Assembly (NCBI GenBank): GCA_934591845.1
Contig: CAKTPO010000004.1
Span: 50,527 to 114,526 of the forward strand
Length of the DNA: 64,000 nucleotides
Origin: an uncultured Oscillospiraceae bacterium
GTDB taxonomy: Bacteria; Bacillota; Clostridia; Oscillospirales; Oscillospiraceae
Direction: 5' to 3'
In this document: positions 45,056 through 53,260 of the stretch, piece after piece
Layout of the letters: every line of letters begins with the position of its first letter
Numbering within the stretch: position 1 is the first letter of the stretch
The notes under the pieces: model-generated
What the model saw: the letters and a program-made list of their open reading frames with translations, nothing else
The model's database searches: none
Told to the model about the DNA's origin: nothing
Program-made: the position numbers and the translations under genes

Positions 45056-45484
45056 TCATTGGAGTTCTGTCCCCACAGGGTTCTCTTTCAGCAGGTCTGC
45101 CAGGGTGATGCCCTCGAAGAAAGCGTTGATCATGGCATCCAGCTTGTCCCACATGGGTCTTGTCTCACAGCAGCTGCTGCGGGAGCAGGCCGTGGGGCCC
45201 TGGGTGGTGCAGGAGACCACCGCCAGGCCGCCCTCTGTCAGCTTTAAGATGCTACCCACGGTGTATTCCTCGGGCTTCCGGTTCAGCCGGTAGCCGCCGC
45301 CCTTTCCGTGTACCGCATCCAGCAGGCCCCCTTTGGACAGGATGGTCATAATGGATTCCAGGTATTTTTGAGAAATACCCTCCTGCTCTGCGATCTCCTT
45401 AATGGGAATGTACTCTCCCCCACCCCGCTGGGCCATGGCCAGCATCACCCGCAGGGCGTAGCGTCCCTTGGTCGATACGATCAT
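45056..45484 (-). CDS. Rrf2-family regulator, IscR-like
   Basis: 142 residues: winged helix with MIVSTKGRYALRVML and IAEQEGISQKYLESIM, and a Cys-rich loop CTTQGPTACSRSSCC (about 92-106) that could hold an Fe-S cluster as in IscR. It is the third gene after nifS and iscU, 4 bases past the iscU stop, the place expected for a feedback regulator of cluster assembly. Two matching palindromes lie at the operon promoter. ATG 45484 is chosen; the frame further upstream runs inside iscU. Confidence 0.9.
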   Translation of the reverse strand: MIVSTKGRYALRVMLAMAQRGGGEYIPIKEIAEQEGISQKYLESIMTILSKGGLLDAVHGKGGGYRLNRKPEEYTVGSILKLTEGGLAVVSCTTQGPTACSRSSCCETRPMWDKLDAMINAFFEGITLADLLKENPVGTELQ

Positions 45485-45488
45485 GGGC

Positions 45489-45917
45489 TTATTCGCAGTG
45501 GTCGCAATGCTCGCAGTCGGGGAAGTCCTTTTCGTCGTAAGGCAGGCCCGTCCGGTCATAGTAGTCCTTCAGGGCGTTTTTAATGGCTTCCTCTGCCAGA
45601 ACGGAGCAGTGCAATTTGTGGGCGGGCAGACCGTCCAGAGCCTCTGCCACGGCCTTATTGGTCAGGGCCATGGCCTCGTGAATGGACTTGCCCTTGATCA
45701 TCTCGGTAGCCATGGAGGAGGAGGCAATGGCACTGCCGCAGCCAAAGGTCTCAAACTTCACGTCCTTGATGATGTCATCCTCGATTTTCAGGTAGATTTT
45801 CATAATATCGCCACACTTGGCGTTGCCCACTTCTCCCACACCGTTGGCATCCTCGATCACGCCTACGTTCCGGGGGTGGGTGAAATGATCCATCACTTTT
45901 TCACTGTAAAGTGCCAT
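45489..45917 (-). CDS. iscU: Fe-S cluster scaffold IscU/NifU-like protein
   Basis: 142 residues with the three ligand cysteines in GNAKCGD, TFGCGSA and HKLHCSVLA, and the usual MALYSEKVMDHFTHPRNVG start. The C-terminal tail CEHCDHCE is Cys-rich, beyond the basic scaffold, and may bind metal. It receives sulfur from NifS. AGGAAG precedes ATG 45917, 17 bases after the nifS stop. Confidence 0.95.
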   Translation of the reverse strand: MALYSEKVMDHFTHPRNVGVIEDANGVGEVGNAKCGDIMKIYLKIEDDIIKDVKFETFGCGSAIASSSMATEMIKGKSIHEAMALTNKAVAEALDGLPAHKLHCSVLAEEAIKNALKDYYDRTGLPYDEKDFPDCEHCDHCE

Positions 45918-45934
45918 GTTTTTCTTCCTCCAAA

Positions 45935-47122
45935 TTACAGAATATATTGCCGTTTGCCGGTTTGCAGGTCTCTCCAAACAGGGGAGAAGCCGCGCAGATA
46001 GGCCACCACTTCCGGGACGGCCTGCAAAATATAGTCCATTTCTTCCATGGTATTGCTCTCGCACAGGCTCAGCCGCAGGGAGCCGTGGGCCACATCGTGA
46101 ACCCGGCCGATGGCCAGCAGCACATGGCTAGGGTCCAGAGAGCCGGAGGTGCAGGCGGAGCCGGAGGAAGCGCAGATGCCCTTCTGGTCCAGCAGCAGCA
46201 GCAGACTTTCGCCCTCGATGCCCTCAAAGCAGAAGCTCACATTGCCGGGAAGACGATGTTCCAGATCGCCGTTGATGGCACTGTGGGGGATGGTGGCAAG
46301 GCCCGTCAAGAGCTTATCTCGCATGGCGGAAACCTTGGCGGCGTTCTCATCCATGTGGTCACAGGCTTCTTTCAAAGCGGCGGCCATGCCGCAGATGCCA
46401 GGGATGTTCTCGGTACCGGCCCGCTTGCCCCGCTCCTGGGCACCGCCCTCAATCAGGTTTACCAGAGGGAAACCCTTGCGGACATACAAAGCACCCACGC
46501 CCTTGGGGCCGTGGAACTTGTGGCCGGACAGGCTCAGCATATCGATATTCTGCTCTTTGACGTTGATGTGCAGATGTCCCACCGCCTGAACGGCATCGGT
46601 GTGGAACGGAACCCCTGCCTCTTTGCAGATGGCGCCGATTTCCGCAATGGGTAGCACGGAGCCGATCTCATTGTTGGCGTACATGGTGGTGACCAGGCAA
46701 GTATCAGGCCGGATGGCATCTTTTACCTGCTGGGCGCGGATATTGTGACCCTGGCGGACATCCAGCAGGGTCACTTCAAAGCCCTCTTTTTCCAGTTTTT
46801 TCAGGGTGTGCAGCACGGCATGATGCTCAAAGGCCGTGGAAATAATGTGCTTTTTCCCCTTCTTCTCCCCCAGTTTGGCAGCGGAAATAATGGCCTGGTT
46901 GTCGGCCTCGCTGCCGCCGGAGGTGAAGATGATTTCCCGTGGCTCACAGCCCAGGCACTTGGCCACCGTCTCCCGGGCGGCATCCAGAGCCTCTCGGGCC
47001 TCCTGGCCTACGGTGTGCAAACTGGAGGGGTTGCCGTAAATCGTGGTCATATAAGGCAGCATGGCATCCACGGCCGTCTGGCTCATTTTGGTGGTTGCCG
47101 CATTGTCTGCGTAAATTTGCAT
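45935..47122 (-). CDS. nifS: Cysteine desulfurase NifS/IscS
   Basis: 395 residues: YADNAATTKM at the start, the PLP Lys in SLSGHKFHGPKGVG, TSGGSEADNQAI, and the active Cys in ASSGSACTSGS. It takes sulfur from cysteine for cluster assembly. It is the first gene of the operon; AGGAGG precedes ATG 47122. The C-terminal tail is slightly extended and ends in a basic stretch. Confidence 0.96.
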   Translation of the reverse strand: MQIYADNAATTKMSQTAVDAMLPYMTTIYGNPSSLHTVGQEAREALDAARETVAKCLGCEPREIIFTSGGSEADNQAIISAAKLGEKKGKKHIISTAFEHHAVLHTLKKLEKEGFEVTLLDVRQGHNIRAQQVKDAIRPDTCLVTTMYANNEIGSVLPIAEIGAICKEAGVPFHTDAVQAVGHLHINVKEQNIDMLSLSGHKFHGPKGVGALYVRKGFPLVNLIEGGAQERGKRAGTENIPGICGMAAALKEACDHMDENAAKVSAMRDKLLTGLATIPHSAINGDLEHRLPGNVSFCFEGIEGESLLLLLDQKGICASSGSACTSGSLDPSHVLLAIGRVHDVAHGSLRLSLCESNTMEEMDYILQAVPEVVAYLRGFSPVWRDLQTGKRQYIL

Positions 47123-47165
47123 GAATGAACCTCCTATGGTACCAGGGCGATTTTCCCAAAGGAAT

Positions 47166-47219
47166 CTCCCTAGTAGTTATGTAGGGAGCATACCATACTT
47201 TGCCTACCTTGTCAATAGG
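47166..47219. promoter_or_regulatory. Two Rrf2/IscR-type operator palindromes
   Basis: Site 1: CTCCCTA-N9-TAGGGAG (47166-47188), perfect arms, over the transcription start and -10. Site 2: CCTA-N9-TAGG (47203-47219), over the -35. They share the core CCTA-N9-TAGG and their centres are 34 bp apart. A link to the Rrf2 protein of the operon is inferred. Confidence 0.7.
47187..47215 (-). promoter_or_regulatory. Promoter of the nifS operon
   Basis: On the minus strand TTGACA (47210-47215), 17-bp spacer, TATGCT (47187-47192). Confidence 0.85.
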
Positions 47220-47233
47220 TAAATCCTATCCGC

Positions 47234-47689
47234 CTACAAAAAAGCCTGTATCGCTACCGCCAGACGTTCCAACCCTTGCTGGTCTTCCGGGGTAAAGCGG
47301 CCAAAATGGGGGCTGTCCAAATCCAAGACACCCCAGAGTGTGCCGTTTTTATAGAGGGGAATGACGATTTCCGAGTTGGAAGCACCGTCACAGGCGATAT
47401 GTCCCGGGAAATCATGCACATTTTCCACCCGGACCGTCCTGCCCTCCTGGGCCGCAGTGCCGCAAACGCCCCGGCCCAAGGGGATACGGATACAGGCCGG
47501 TTTCCCCTGAAAGGGGCCCAGCACCAGGGCACCGTCTGTCATTTCATAAAACCCCGCCCAGTTAAGGCCCGGCACCGTCTGCCAGATCAGGGCAGCGGTA
47601 TTGGCAAGATTGCTGGTCAAATAAGGAATTCCCTGGGTCAGGGCTTCCAGATTTTGAAGAAGTTCCTGATAATCTGTTTCAAATTTCAT
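47234..47689 (-). CDS. msrC: GAF-domain free methionine-(R)-sulfoxide reductase
   Basis: 151 residues matching the fRMsr family: LNWAGFYEM, GRGVCGTAA, HIACDGASNSEIVIPL, with the expected redox cysteines, and GVLDLDSP near the end. It reduces free Met-R-O using thioredoxin. ATG 47689 follows AAAGGCGGG; a longer frame upstream has no site. It has its own promoter, divergent from spoIVB. Confidence 0.92.
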   Translation of the reverse strand: MKFETDYQELLQNLEALTQGIPYLTSNLANTAALIWQTVPGLNWAGFYEMTDGALVLGPFQGKPACIRIPLGRGVCGTAAQEGRTVRVENVHDFPGHIACDGASNSEIVIPLYKNGTLWGVLDLDSPHFGRFTPEDQQGLERLAVAIQAFL

Positions 47690-47711
47690 ATTGTTCCCGC
47701 CTTTCTCCCCT

Positions 47712-47740
47712 ATTCTACTGAAATTCTGGAAGACAATCAA
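47712..47740 (-). promoter_or_regulatory. Promoter of msrC
   Basis: On the minus strand TTGATT (47735-47740), 17-bp spacer, TAGAAT (47712-47717). Confidence 0.7.
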
Positions 47741-47803
47741 GAAAAATTTGAAAAGGCATCCAGCCTTCCCCAGATTTTTCGACTTTTTCAGCGGTTACAT
47801 CCC

Positions 47804-47821
47804 AGCTGCCGGGTCATATTA
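47804..47821 (+). promoter_or_regulatory. Possible forespore sigma (SigF/SigG) promoter of spoIVB
   Basis: CATATTA (47815-47821) fits the CATnnTA -10 of these sigma factors; GTTACA 15 bases upstream is only a weak -35. Position, about 30 bases before the start codon, is right. Confidence 0.4.
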
Positions 47822-47851
47822 AGAAGGCACAAGAGAAAGGAGGGATTTTTA

Positions 47852-48805
47852 ATGAAGCGTTTTTTGCAGGTTTTTCTTTTATGGATATGGGTGCTTCCCC
47901 TGACTGTCGACGCGGAAACGACCCTGGTTCCCGTGGGGCAGCTGGTAGGTCTGCAACTGCGCACCGACAGCGTTACCGTGGCGGCCTATGACGATGCCGC
48001 CGACGGGAAAAGCACGGGACTGAAAATCGGAGACCGGATCACGGCAGTCAACGGCACCCCAGTCTCCACCGTTCCCCAGGTCCGTACCGCTTTGCAGCAT
48101 AGCCCCGCACCAGTGGAACTGACGGTACTCCGGGGCAGCCGTCAACTGACCTTGACCGTTACACCAAAGGTCAGACAGGGTACCGCCGTTCTGGGGGTTT
48201 ATCTTCGCCAGGGGATCTCAGGCATTGGCACCGTCACCTGGTATGACCCGGAGACCCACCGCTTTGCCGCCCTGGGTCACGGGGTCAGCACCCCCAAGGA
48301 AGGTCTTTTGAAAATGGTATCCGGGGACGTTTACGCCGCCCAGGTCAGTGCCGTTCAAAAGGGTAAAATCGGCACCCCAGGGCTACTGAAAGGAGAAGCC
48401 ACCGCCGGCTTTCCCCTGGGTACCCTGTCCGGCAATACCCCCCAGGGCATTTTCGGCACCGCCCCCGGAGGCTTTACCGGCTCCCCCGTGCCGGTGGGCA
48501 GCTGGGACACCCTGCACTGCGGCCCCGCCACCATCCGGGCCACCGTCCAACCCGGACCGCCTCGGGATTATTCTGTGGAAATTCTGAAATTATATCCAAA
48601 AGACCGGACGACCCACCGGAATTTTCTTCTGAAAATCACCGACCCGGAACTCCTGTCCCTGACCGGCGGCATCGTCCAGGGCATGTCCGGCAGCCCCATA
48701 TTGCAAGACGGCAAGCTCATCGGCGCCGTAACCCACGTCCTGGTCAACGACCCGGCCTCGGGGTATGGGATCTTTATTGAGAACATGCTGGATGCGGCGG
48801 GGTAA
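47852..48805 (+). CDS. spoIVB: SpoIVB-type sporulation serine protease
   Basis: 317 residues: signal/anchor (1-21), PDZ domain (about 55-120, GLKIGDRITAVNGTPV), and the S55 peptidase with His in AALGHGVS and the catalytic Ser in GGIVQGMSGSPIL. SpoIVB is secreted from the forespore and triggers the SigK checkpoint by cleaving SpoIVFA. It is about 100 residues shorter than the Bacillus subtilis protein, mostly at the N-terminus. No spo0A follows, unlike the common gene order. AAAGGAGGG precedes ATG 47852. Confidence 0.92.
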   Translation: MKRFLQVFLLWIWVLPLTVDAETTLVPVGQLVGLQLRTDSVTVAAYDDAADGKSTGLKIGDRITAVNGTPVSTVPQVRTALQHSPAPVELTVLRGSRQLTLTVTPKVRQGTAVLGVYLRQGISGIGTVTWYDPETHRFAALGHGVSTPKEGLLKMVSGDVYAAQVSAVQKGKIGTPGLLKGEATAGFPLGTLSGNTPQGIFGTAPGGFTGSPVPVGSWDTLHCGPATIRATVQPGPPRDYSVEILKLYPKDRTTHRNFLLKITDPELLSLTGGIVQGMSGSPILQDGKLIGAVTHVLVNDPASGYGIFIENMLDAAG

Positions 48806-48812
48806 GAAAACA

Positions 48813-48840
48813 GCAGGGACGGCGGTGGTGCCGTCCCTGC
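48813..48840 (+). terminator. Hairpin after spoIVB
   Basis: An 11-bp stem GCAGGGACGGC / GCCGTCCCTGC with a 6-base loop but no T run. Confidence 0.5.
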
Positions 48841-48896
48841 GGGGCCGAGATCGTTATAGGCAAGTTGTTTTGTTGGTTCGCTGCGCCCTGGAATGC

Positions 48897-49934
48897 TTAC
48901 TTTTCCTCTGCCAGCCGTTTCTGGATATAGCTCAGGGACTTGATGGTATCAATGGTCTCCTGGAGGTTGAGCCTGCGGGTATTGTTGGAGTTGAACTCGG
49001 TGAGGGTGTTGCGGCGCTCGTTGCCTTCTTTGAAATACTTGTCGTAATTCAGGCCACGGTTGTCGGCAGGGACACGGTAGAAATCGCCCATGTCGATGGC
49101 TTTGGCACATTCCTCGTTGGTAAGCAACGTTTCGTACATCTTTTCGCCGTGGCGGATGCCGATGACCTTGATTTCCTCTTTCTTGCCGCCAAACAGCTCA
49201 CAGACGGCTTCTGCCTGGGTCTGGATGGTGCAGGCAGGGGCCTTTTTGATGAGGAGGTCGCCGTTTTCGCCGTGCTCGAAGGCAAACAGCACCAAATCCA
49301 CCGCTTCTTCCAGAGACATGATGAACCGGGTCATGTTGGGTTCGGTGACAGTAATGGGGTTGCCAGCCTGGATCTGGTCGATCCACAGCGGGATGACGGA
49401 GCCACGGCTACACATGACGTTGCCGTAGCGGGTGCAGCAAATTTTGGTCTTGCCGGACATCCGGGACTTGGCAATGGCCACCTTTTCTTCAATAGCCTTG
49501 GTCATGCCCATGGAGTTGATGGGATAGGCGGCCTTGTCTGTAGACAGGCAGATAACGGACTCCACGCCGAACTCAATGGCGGCGGTGAGCACATTGTCGG
49601 TGCCGATGACATTGGTCCGCACGGCCTCCATGGGGAAGAACTCGCAGGAGGGCACCTGCTTCAGAGCGGCGGCGTGGAAGATATAATCCACCCCAGTCAT
49701 GGCTCCCCGAACAGACTGCAAATCCCGGACATCGCCAATGTAAAACTTGATTTTGTTCGCCACTTCCGGCATCCTGGCCTGGTACTCGTGGCGCATATCG
49801 TCCTGCTTCTTCTCATCCCGGGAGAAGATGCGGATCTCGCCAATGTCCGTGGCGAGAAAGCGATTTAAGACGGCGTTACCAAAAGAGCCGGTACCGCCAG
49901 TGATCATGAGGGTTTTGTTTTCGAAAAGTGACAT
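48897..49934 (-). CDS. UDP-N-acetylglucosamine 4,6-dehydratase (FlaA1/CapE/FnlA type)
   Basis: 345 residues: GGTGSFGNAVL, RDEKKQDDMRHEY, HAAALKQVP, and a catalytic Met-Lys pair in SMGMTKAIEEK (the family has MxxxK instead of YxxxK). It makes the 4-keto-6-deoxy sugar that leads to FucNAc-type sugars. A CapF/FnlB-type reductase is not seen next to it, though a WecB-like epimerase is encoded 7 kb upstream in the locus. ATG 49934 follows GGAG. Confidence 0.93.
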   Translation of the reverse strand: MSLFENKTLMITGGTGSFGNAVLNRFLATDIGEIRIFSRDEKKQDDMRHEYQARMPEVANKIKFYIGDVRDLQSVRGAMTGVDYIFHAAALKQVPSCEFFPMEAVRTNVIGTDNVLTAAIEFGVESVICLSTDKAAYPINSMGMTKAIEEKVAIAKSRMSGKTKICCTRYGNVMCSRGSVIPLWIDQIQAGNPITVTEPNMTRFIMSLEEAVDLVLFAFEHGENGDLLIKKAPACTIQTQAEAVCELFGGKKEEIKVIGIRHGEKMYETLLTNEECAKAIDMGDFYRVPADNRGLNYDKYFKEGNERRNTLTEFNSNNTRRLNLQETIDTIKSLSYIQKRLAEEK

Positions 49935-49959
49935 AATGATTTCTCCAAACTACATTCTT

Positions 49960-50505
49960 CTATTCTGTTTCTACTCGATTCCCATCCATATACTCTGATT
50001 CGATTTCCAAGCCTCTGGGCAATTTGTACGCAACGATCATAAAGCCGGAACGGTAACAGAATTTTTCTCCGTCATACCCCATATAGGTCAATGCTTGCAA
50101 TCTTCTGTGGTCGCTTTCCAGGCCCCGTTTGTCCTCCTGCTTCTTCATTTCAATACAGATCATATTGTCATAACCGTAAACAGGATCTTTCCCCCGTTTA
50201 TGTACGATGAGATCCGGATAGATTCTTTTCCCGTGGAGCATTTTCTTAAAAAAATCGTTTTCTTTCATGCTCTTGTTGTATTCCACGTCTGCCATATATT
50301 CTTTCGAAATCCTCTTATGGACTTCTTTTTCCAGATATATTGCAAATCTGGCGCAGATGCAGCGTTCACTGAGACGATGTTCCAGGAGGTAGCTCTCTTT
50401 TTCGTTGAATACCGCAATTGCGGCCTCTACGCACTTTCGCCGCTGAACGGCATCATCTTTTATAATATCTGAATAGATCTTTCTCCTTTGGCCTCTGCTG
50501 TTCAT
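49960..50505 (-). CDS. Uncharacterised protein with a possible PD-(D/E)xK nuclease core
   Basis: 181 residues. The middle reads YPDLIVHKRGKD, then about 14 residues later ICIEMKKQEDKRG, which is the P-D...(E)-x-K spacing of restriction-like nucleases; an N-terminal helix holds an acidic residue (SERCICARF). No family was recognised with certainty. AGAGGTGA precedes ATG 50505. It sits between the dehydratase and the scarred part of the locus, and its low GC suggests transfer. Confidence 0.6.
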   Translation of the reverse strand: MNSRGQRRKIYSDIIKDDAVQRRKCVEAAIAVFNEKESYLLEHRLSERCICARFAIYLEKEVHKRISKEYMADVEYNKSMKENDFFKKMLHGKRIYPDLIVHKRGKDPVYGYDNMICIEMKKQEDKRGLESDHRRLQALTYMGYDGEKFCYRSGFMIVAYKLPRGLEIESEYMDGNRVETE

Positions 50506-50541
50506 CTCGGTTCACCTCTTAGATCTGGGTATTTAATATGG

Positions 50542-50733
50542 TTAAGAATGAGCCTCATTTTCTTCTCGCAAATGCTGCGCATCAATGTAGTCCAGCAGTT
50601 CTTTGCTTTCGCTAGATGCCTTTCTGAAGAAAAGGAAGCCATTGTCTCTTAGTTTTGGCCAATCGCTCTTTTGTGTAAATACCATGACCAATTTGGGATA
50701 TTCAAAATAGGTAAGGTTTTCCAGCTCTGTCAA
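50542..50733 (-). CDS. Short hypothetical frame, possibly a gene remnant
   Basis: 63 codons (ELENLTYFEYPKLVMVFTQKSDW...) starting at a TTG with no good ribosome site and ending 36 bases before the next start. Protein-like in composition but unrecognised; it may be the end of a lost gene. Confidence 0.3.
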   Translation of the reverse strand: MTELENLTYFEYPKLVMVFTQKSDWPKLRDNGFLFFRKASSESKELLDYIDAQHLREENEAHS

Positions 50734-51128
50734 GTGTGTTTCAGCAACCGCCTACCCATCCGGTGTGTTTTTTACAAAAGGCGAGTTATGAGCGATCGTG
50801 TGGAAATATATCTCGTCAGGTGTATACATTGTTTGAAATACTGATTGAACATCGGATTTTGGTCGTGAAATTCTTCAATATATTTCGCAAGTTCTCGTGT
50901 TACACTGAATTGCACACGTCCCCGGTAAATCTGCAAGGGGGTGGGAGTTTCGGAATGACTCTGTGTAGTTTTCTGGGTCTTTCGTACTCGAAAGTACTTA
51001 GGCTTTCGCAATACAGACACAACGCACTCATTATGTAGTGATTATTTCCAAAGGGATGAGGTTTATTAGTCAGTCCGATTTTGTAACATGGGAGGGGCAC
51101 CTTTCTGCCGTTGGCTTTTGAATAAATA
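50734..51128. other. Gene-poor stretch with short degraded frames
   Basis: No credible complete gene. A minus-strand frame around 50772-50930 has a protein-like piece (VTRELAKYIEEFHDQNPMFNQ) without start signals. Nothing else is identifiable apart from a small palindrome around GTACTCGAAAGTAC. Confidence 0.35.
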
Positions 51129-52166
51129 TCAAATGCACTTTCGCAAGATAGTACTAATTCTGTTTGTGCTATTGAGGTAAATGTTTGCGAAACGGTTTAA
51201 CAGCCTATTTTCCCACCCATTGATACCATATAGTTCATATCTCATCAAGCAGTCTTGTGCTCCACATTGATAATCCCCCGCAGTACGCCATCCATGTCTT
51301 TTTTCATCGAAATAAGTAAAATATATTCGATTTTCCTGTATAGAATACGCTAGGTTAAAATGCATATAAGTTGTCTCTGGAAATTTGTTATATATCATCG
51401 CTTGGGAAAGGTTCTGGTCATCTTTTATCTTCGCTTTGTCGATTGGCATATATGCATAATCCCGAAGTATTCTTTCCTTTTCAAAAGTCTTATGTGCGTA
51501 ATATTGTCTTCCATTACTCAGTGTCCCACGAATAATCACATACAATTTGTAATCATCTTCGCTAAACAGCTTATGCACAACGGATTTCGAAAATTTTTTA
51601 TTGAGTGTAATCCTCCTGACACCTCGTATCATGTCAAGATTTTCTTCCATTTCCAGCTTTTTTGTCGTTCTTAGCTTTCCATCATCTTTGGCTATGTCTT
51701 TCGCTTTTATTATCAACACCCGAATAGTTACATCATGAAGGAATACGTGCGGAGGTAGCATAATCCAATATCGAAGTTGACATTTTTCATTTTTAATCGT
51801 AAAAAACTCGGCAATTTCAATTGGATTCTGAGGAACCATAATATTGGATATTGTCACTCCAACTACTAAGATGCTAAATAAGTCTCTTGATGCTATTTCG
51901 CACAAAATCGTAGTCCGTACCATTCCCTTCGTGTACTCTGCTCCGAAATAGACCATCGCACTTTCTTTGAAGCCAATTATGCATGATTGCATTCTAAAAA
52001 TCACCATAAATACAAAAATAATTGCTGCAGAGGAAAACAGGTATACACAAGCCGAAATGCAAAGTGTTTTTGTATGCTGATTCACGTGTTTTATGAATTT
52101 ATTGGATTTTGCGAACCGAATATTTAATGCTGCTGTATCTTCTATTACTACTTTTTCTCTTTCCAT
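51129..52166 (-). CDS. Two-helix membrane protein with a Kir-like cytoplasmic domain (speculative)
   Basis: 345 residues: two hydrophobic segments (about 35-57 and 92-112), and a C-terminal beta-type domain of about 210 residues. Several segments recall the inward-rectifier K+ channel cytoplasmic domain in order and spacing (EKCQLRYWIMLPP, LYVIIRGTLSNGRQYYAHKT, LRDYAYMPI). Between the helices the K+ filter TxGYG is missing; the closest is VYFGAEY. I do not assign a function. ATG 52166 follows GTGGAG. Low GC, surrounded by scars. Confidence 0.5.
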   Translation of the reverse strand: MEREKVVIEDTAALNIRFAKSNKFIKHVNQHTKTLCISACVYLFSSAAIIFVFMVIFRMQSCIIGFKESAMVYFGAEYTKGMVRTTILCEIASRDLFSILVVGVTISNIMVPQNPIEIAEFFTIKNEKCQLRYWIMLPPHVFLHDVTIRVLIIKAKDIAKDDGKLRTTKKLEMEENLDMIRGVRRITLNKKFSKSVVHKLFSEDDYKLYVIIRGTLSNGRQYYAHKTFEKERILRDYAYMPIDKAKIKDDQNLSQAMIYNKFPETTYMHFNLAYSIQENRIYFTYFDEKRHGWRTAGDYQCGAQDCLMRYELYGINGWENRLLNRFANIYLNSTNRISTILRKCI

Positions 52167-52210
52167 GTTGTTTCTCCACTTGGCAAATGTACAGTCGTTC
52201 AATTGATCTG

Positions 52211-52444
52211 TTATTTGATTTTCCGGAGCAAAAAAGCATCAATCATCAGCTTAACGTTAGGCCTCATATTCTTCCAGAAAACTGGAAGAATTAAACTAGT
52301 ACTAATCTGTGTGATCAGCGATGCCATTGTAGCACAACTGGCTCCCCAAATTGGAATCATAAGGGTACTCAGTGCAATATTGATAATTGCCGCACTTAAA
52401 TACATATATTTAAGATTATTTAAGATACTTTTAGCTATTTTCAC
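52211..52444 (-). pseudogene. C-terminal fragment of a polysaccharide flippase (Wzx-like)
   Basis: About 75 codons with the closing part of a RfbX/Wzx-type transporter: LSAAIINIALSTLMIPIWGA and ITQISTSLILPVF. The rest of the gene is gone and IS66 sequence adjoins its 5' side, so the insertion probably broke it. A second, intact flippase is encoded at 54336-55820. Confidence 0.75.
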
Positions 52445-52469
52445 ATACGATTGATAATGCCAATGCTTG

Positions 52470-53067
52470 GATACTCACCATCCCCACCGTGGACAATGCG
52501 GCAGCCAAGGCTTTCAGCTTGCTGCCATATTGCTTTGTACCGGTAATATTTTTAGGGAATTCGCCGGTTACGATCTGATTCTCCCTTTTCGGGCAGCAGC
52601 AAACCATCTGGCGATGCTCAATCAGTCTGGATTCCACAATAATATCGGTTTCATACCGTCTCTCGGCAATGCAGGCATAACAAATCCCTCTGTTCGGGCA
52701 TCCAAGCATCGGGATAGTGCTCTTTGACCTCGTCAGGCTCCTTCATCAGCTTCATGGAACCGCCTTTGTGTCCGGCTTGACCACCGGATTTCGCACCGGT
52801 GGATTTGCGTTGGCTCTTGGGAGCGGGTTTCGCATAGCCATCACTGGATGGCGGGACAAAACTGTTACGGCTGTTTTTCTTATGACTCAGTTCGTCGATC
52901 CGCTGGAGAAGTTCATCAATCTTGGCTGTCAATGCCTGGTTCTGCTCAATTTGGGCCTGGAGAAGGGCGTTCAGCTGTTCTATTTGCATTCTTTGCTGTG
53001 CATTGACATGCAGCAACAGCATAACTTGCCCTTCCATTCCAACCATGCCTACCGTTCCTTGATGCAC
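52470..53067 (-). pseudogene. IS66 transposase (TnpC) N-terminal remnant, frameshifted
   Basis: The first part, 53067 to about 52705, encodes a leucine-rich coiled coil and the IS66 signature KKNSRNSFVPPSSDG and GGQAGHKGG; then the homology moves to another frame (GCPNRGICYACIAERRYE, CPKRENQIVTGEF, ALAAALSTVGMVSI). The catalytic DDE part is absent. It is a dead element bounded by the flippase fragment. Confidence 0.9.
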
Positions 53068-53260
53068 CTATTTCACAGCATATCTGATTTGGAAGGAAGA
53101 AAATTCTTTCTGTTTCAGGAACTTTTGCATATACAGAACGTAAAAAACATTCATTCACATTCATTTCAAGTGTTTTTAACCACTATTCACAAAATCAGCA
53201 TCCTCTGTGCTACATTTGACACAACACTGTTTTACATTGCTTACAGGTAAAATATCGTAC

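Noticed and set aside
50900..51100. Minus-strand 66-codon frame as a small gene
   Set aside because: No start signal, unusual composition, and overlap with another equally weak frame; left as part of a gene-poor stretch.
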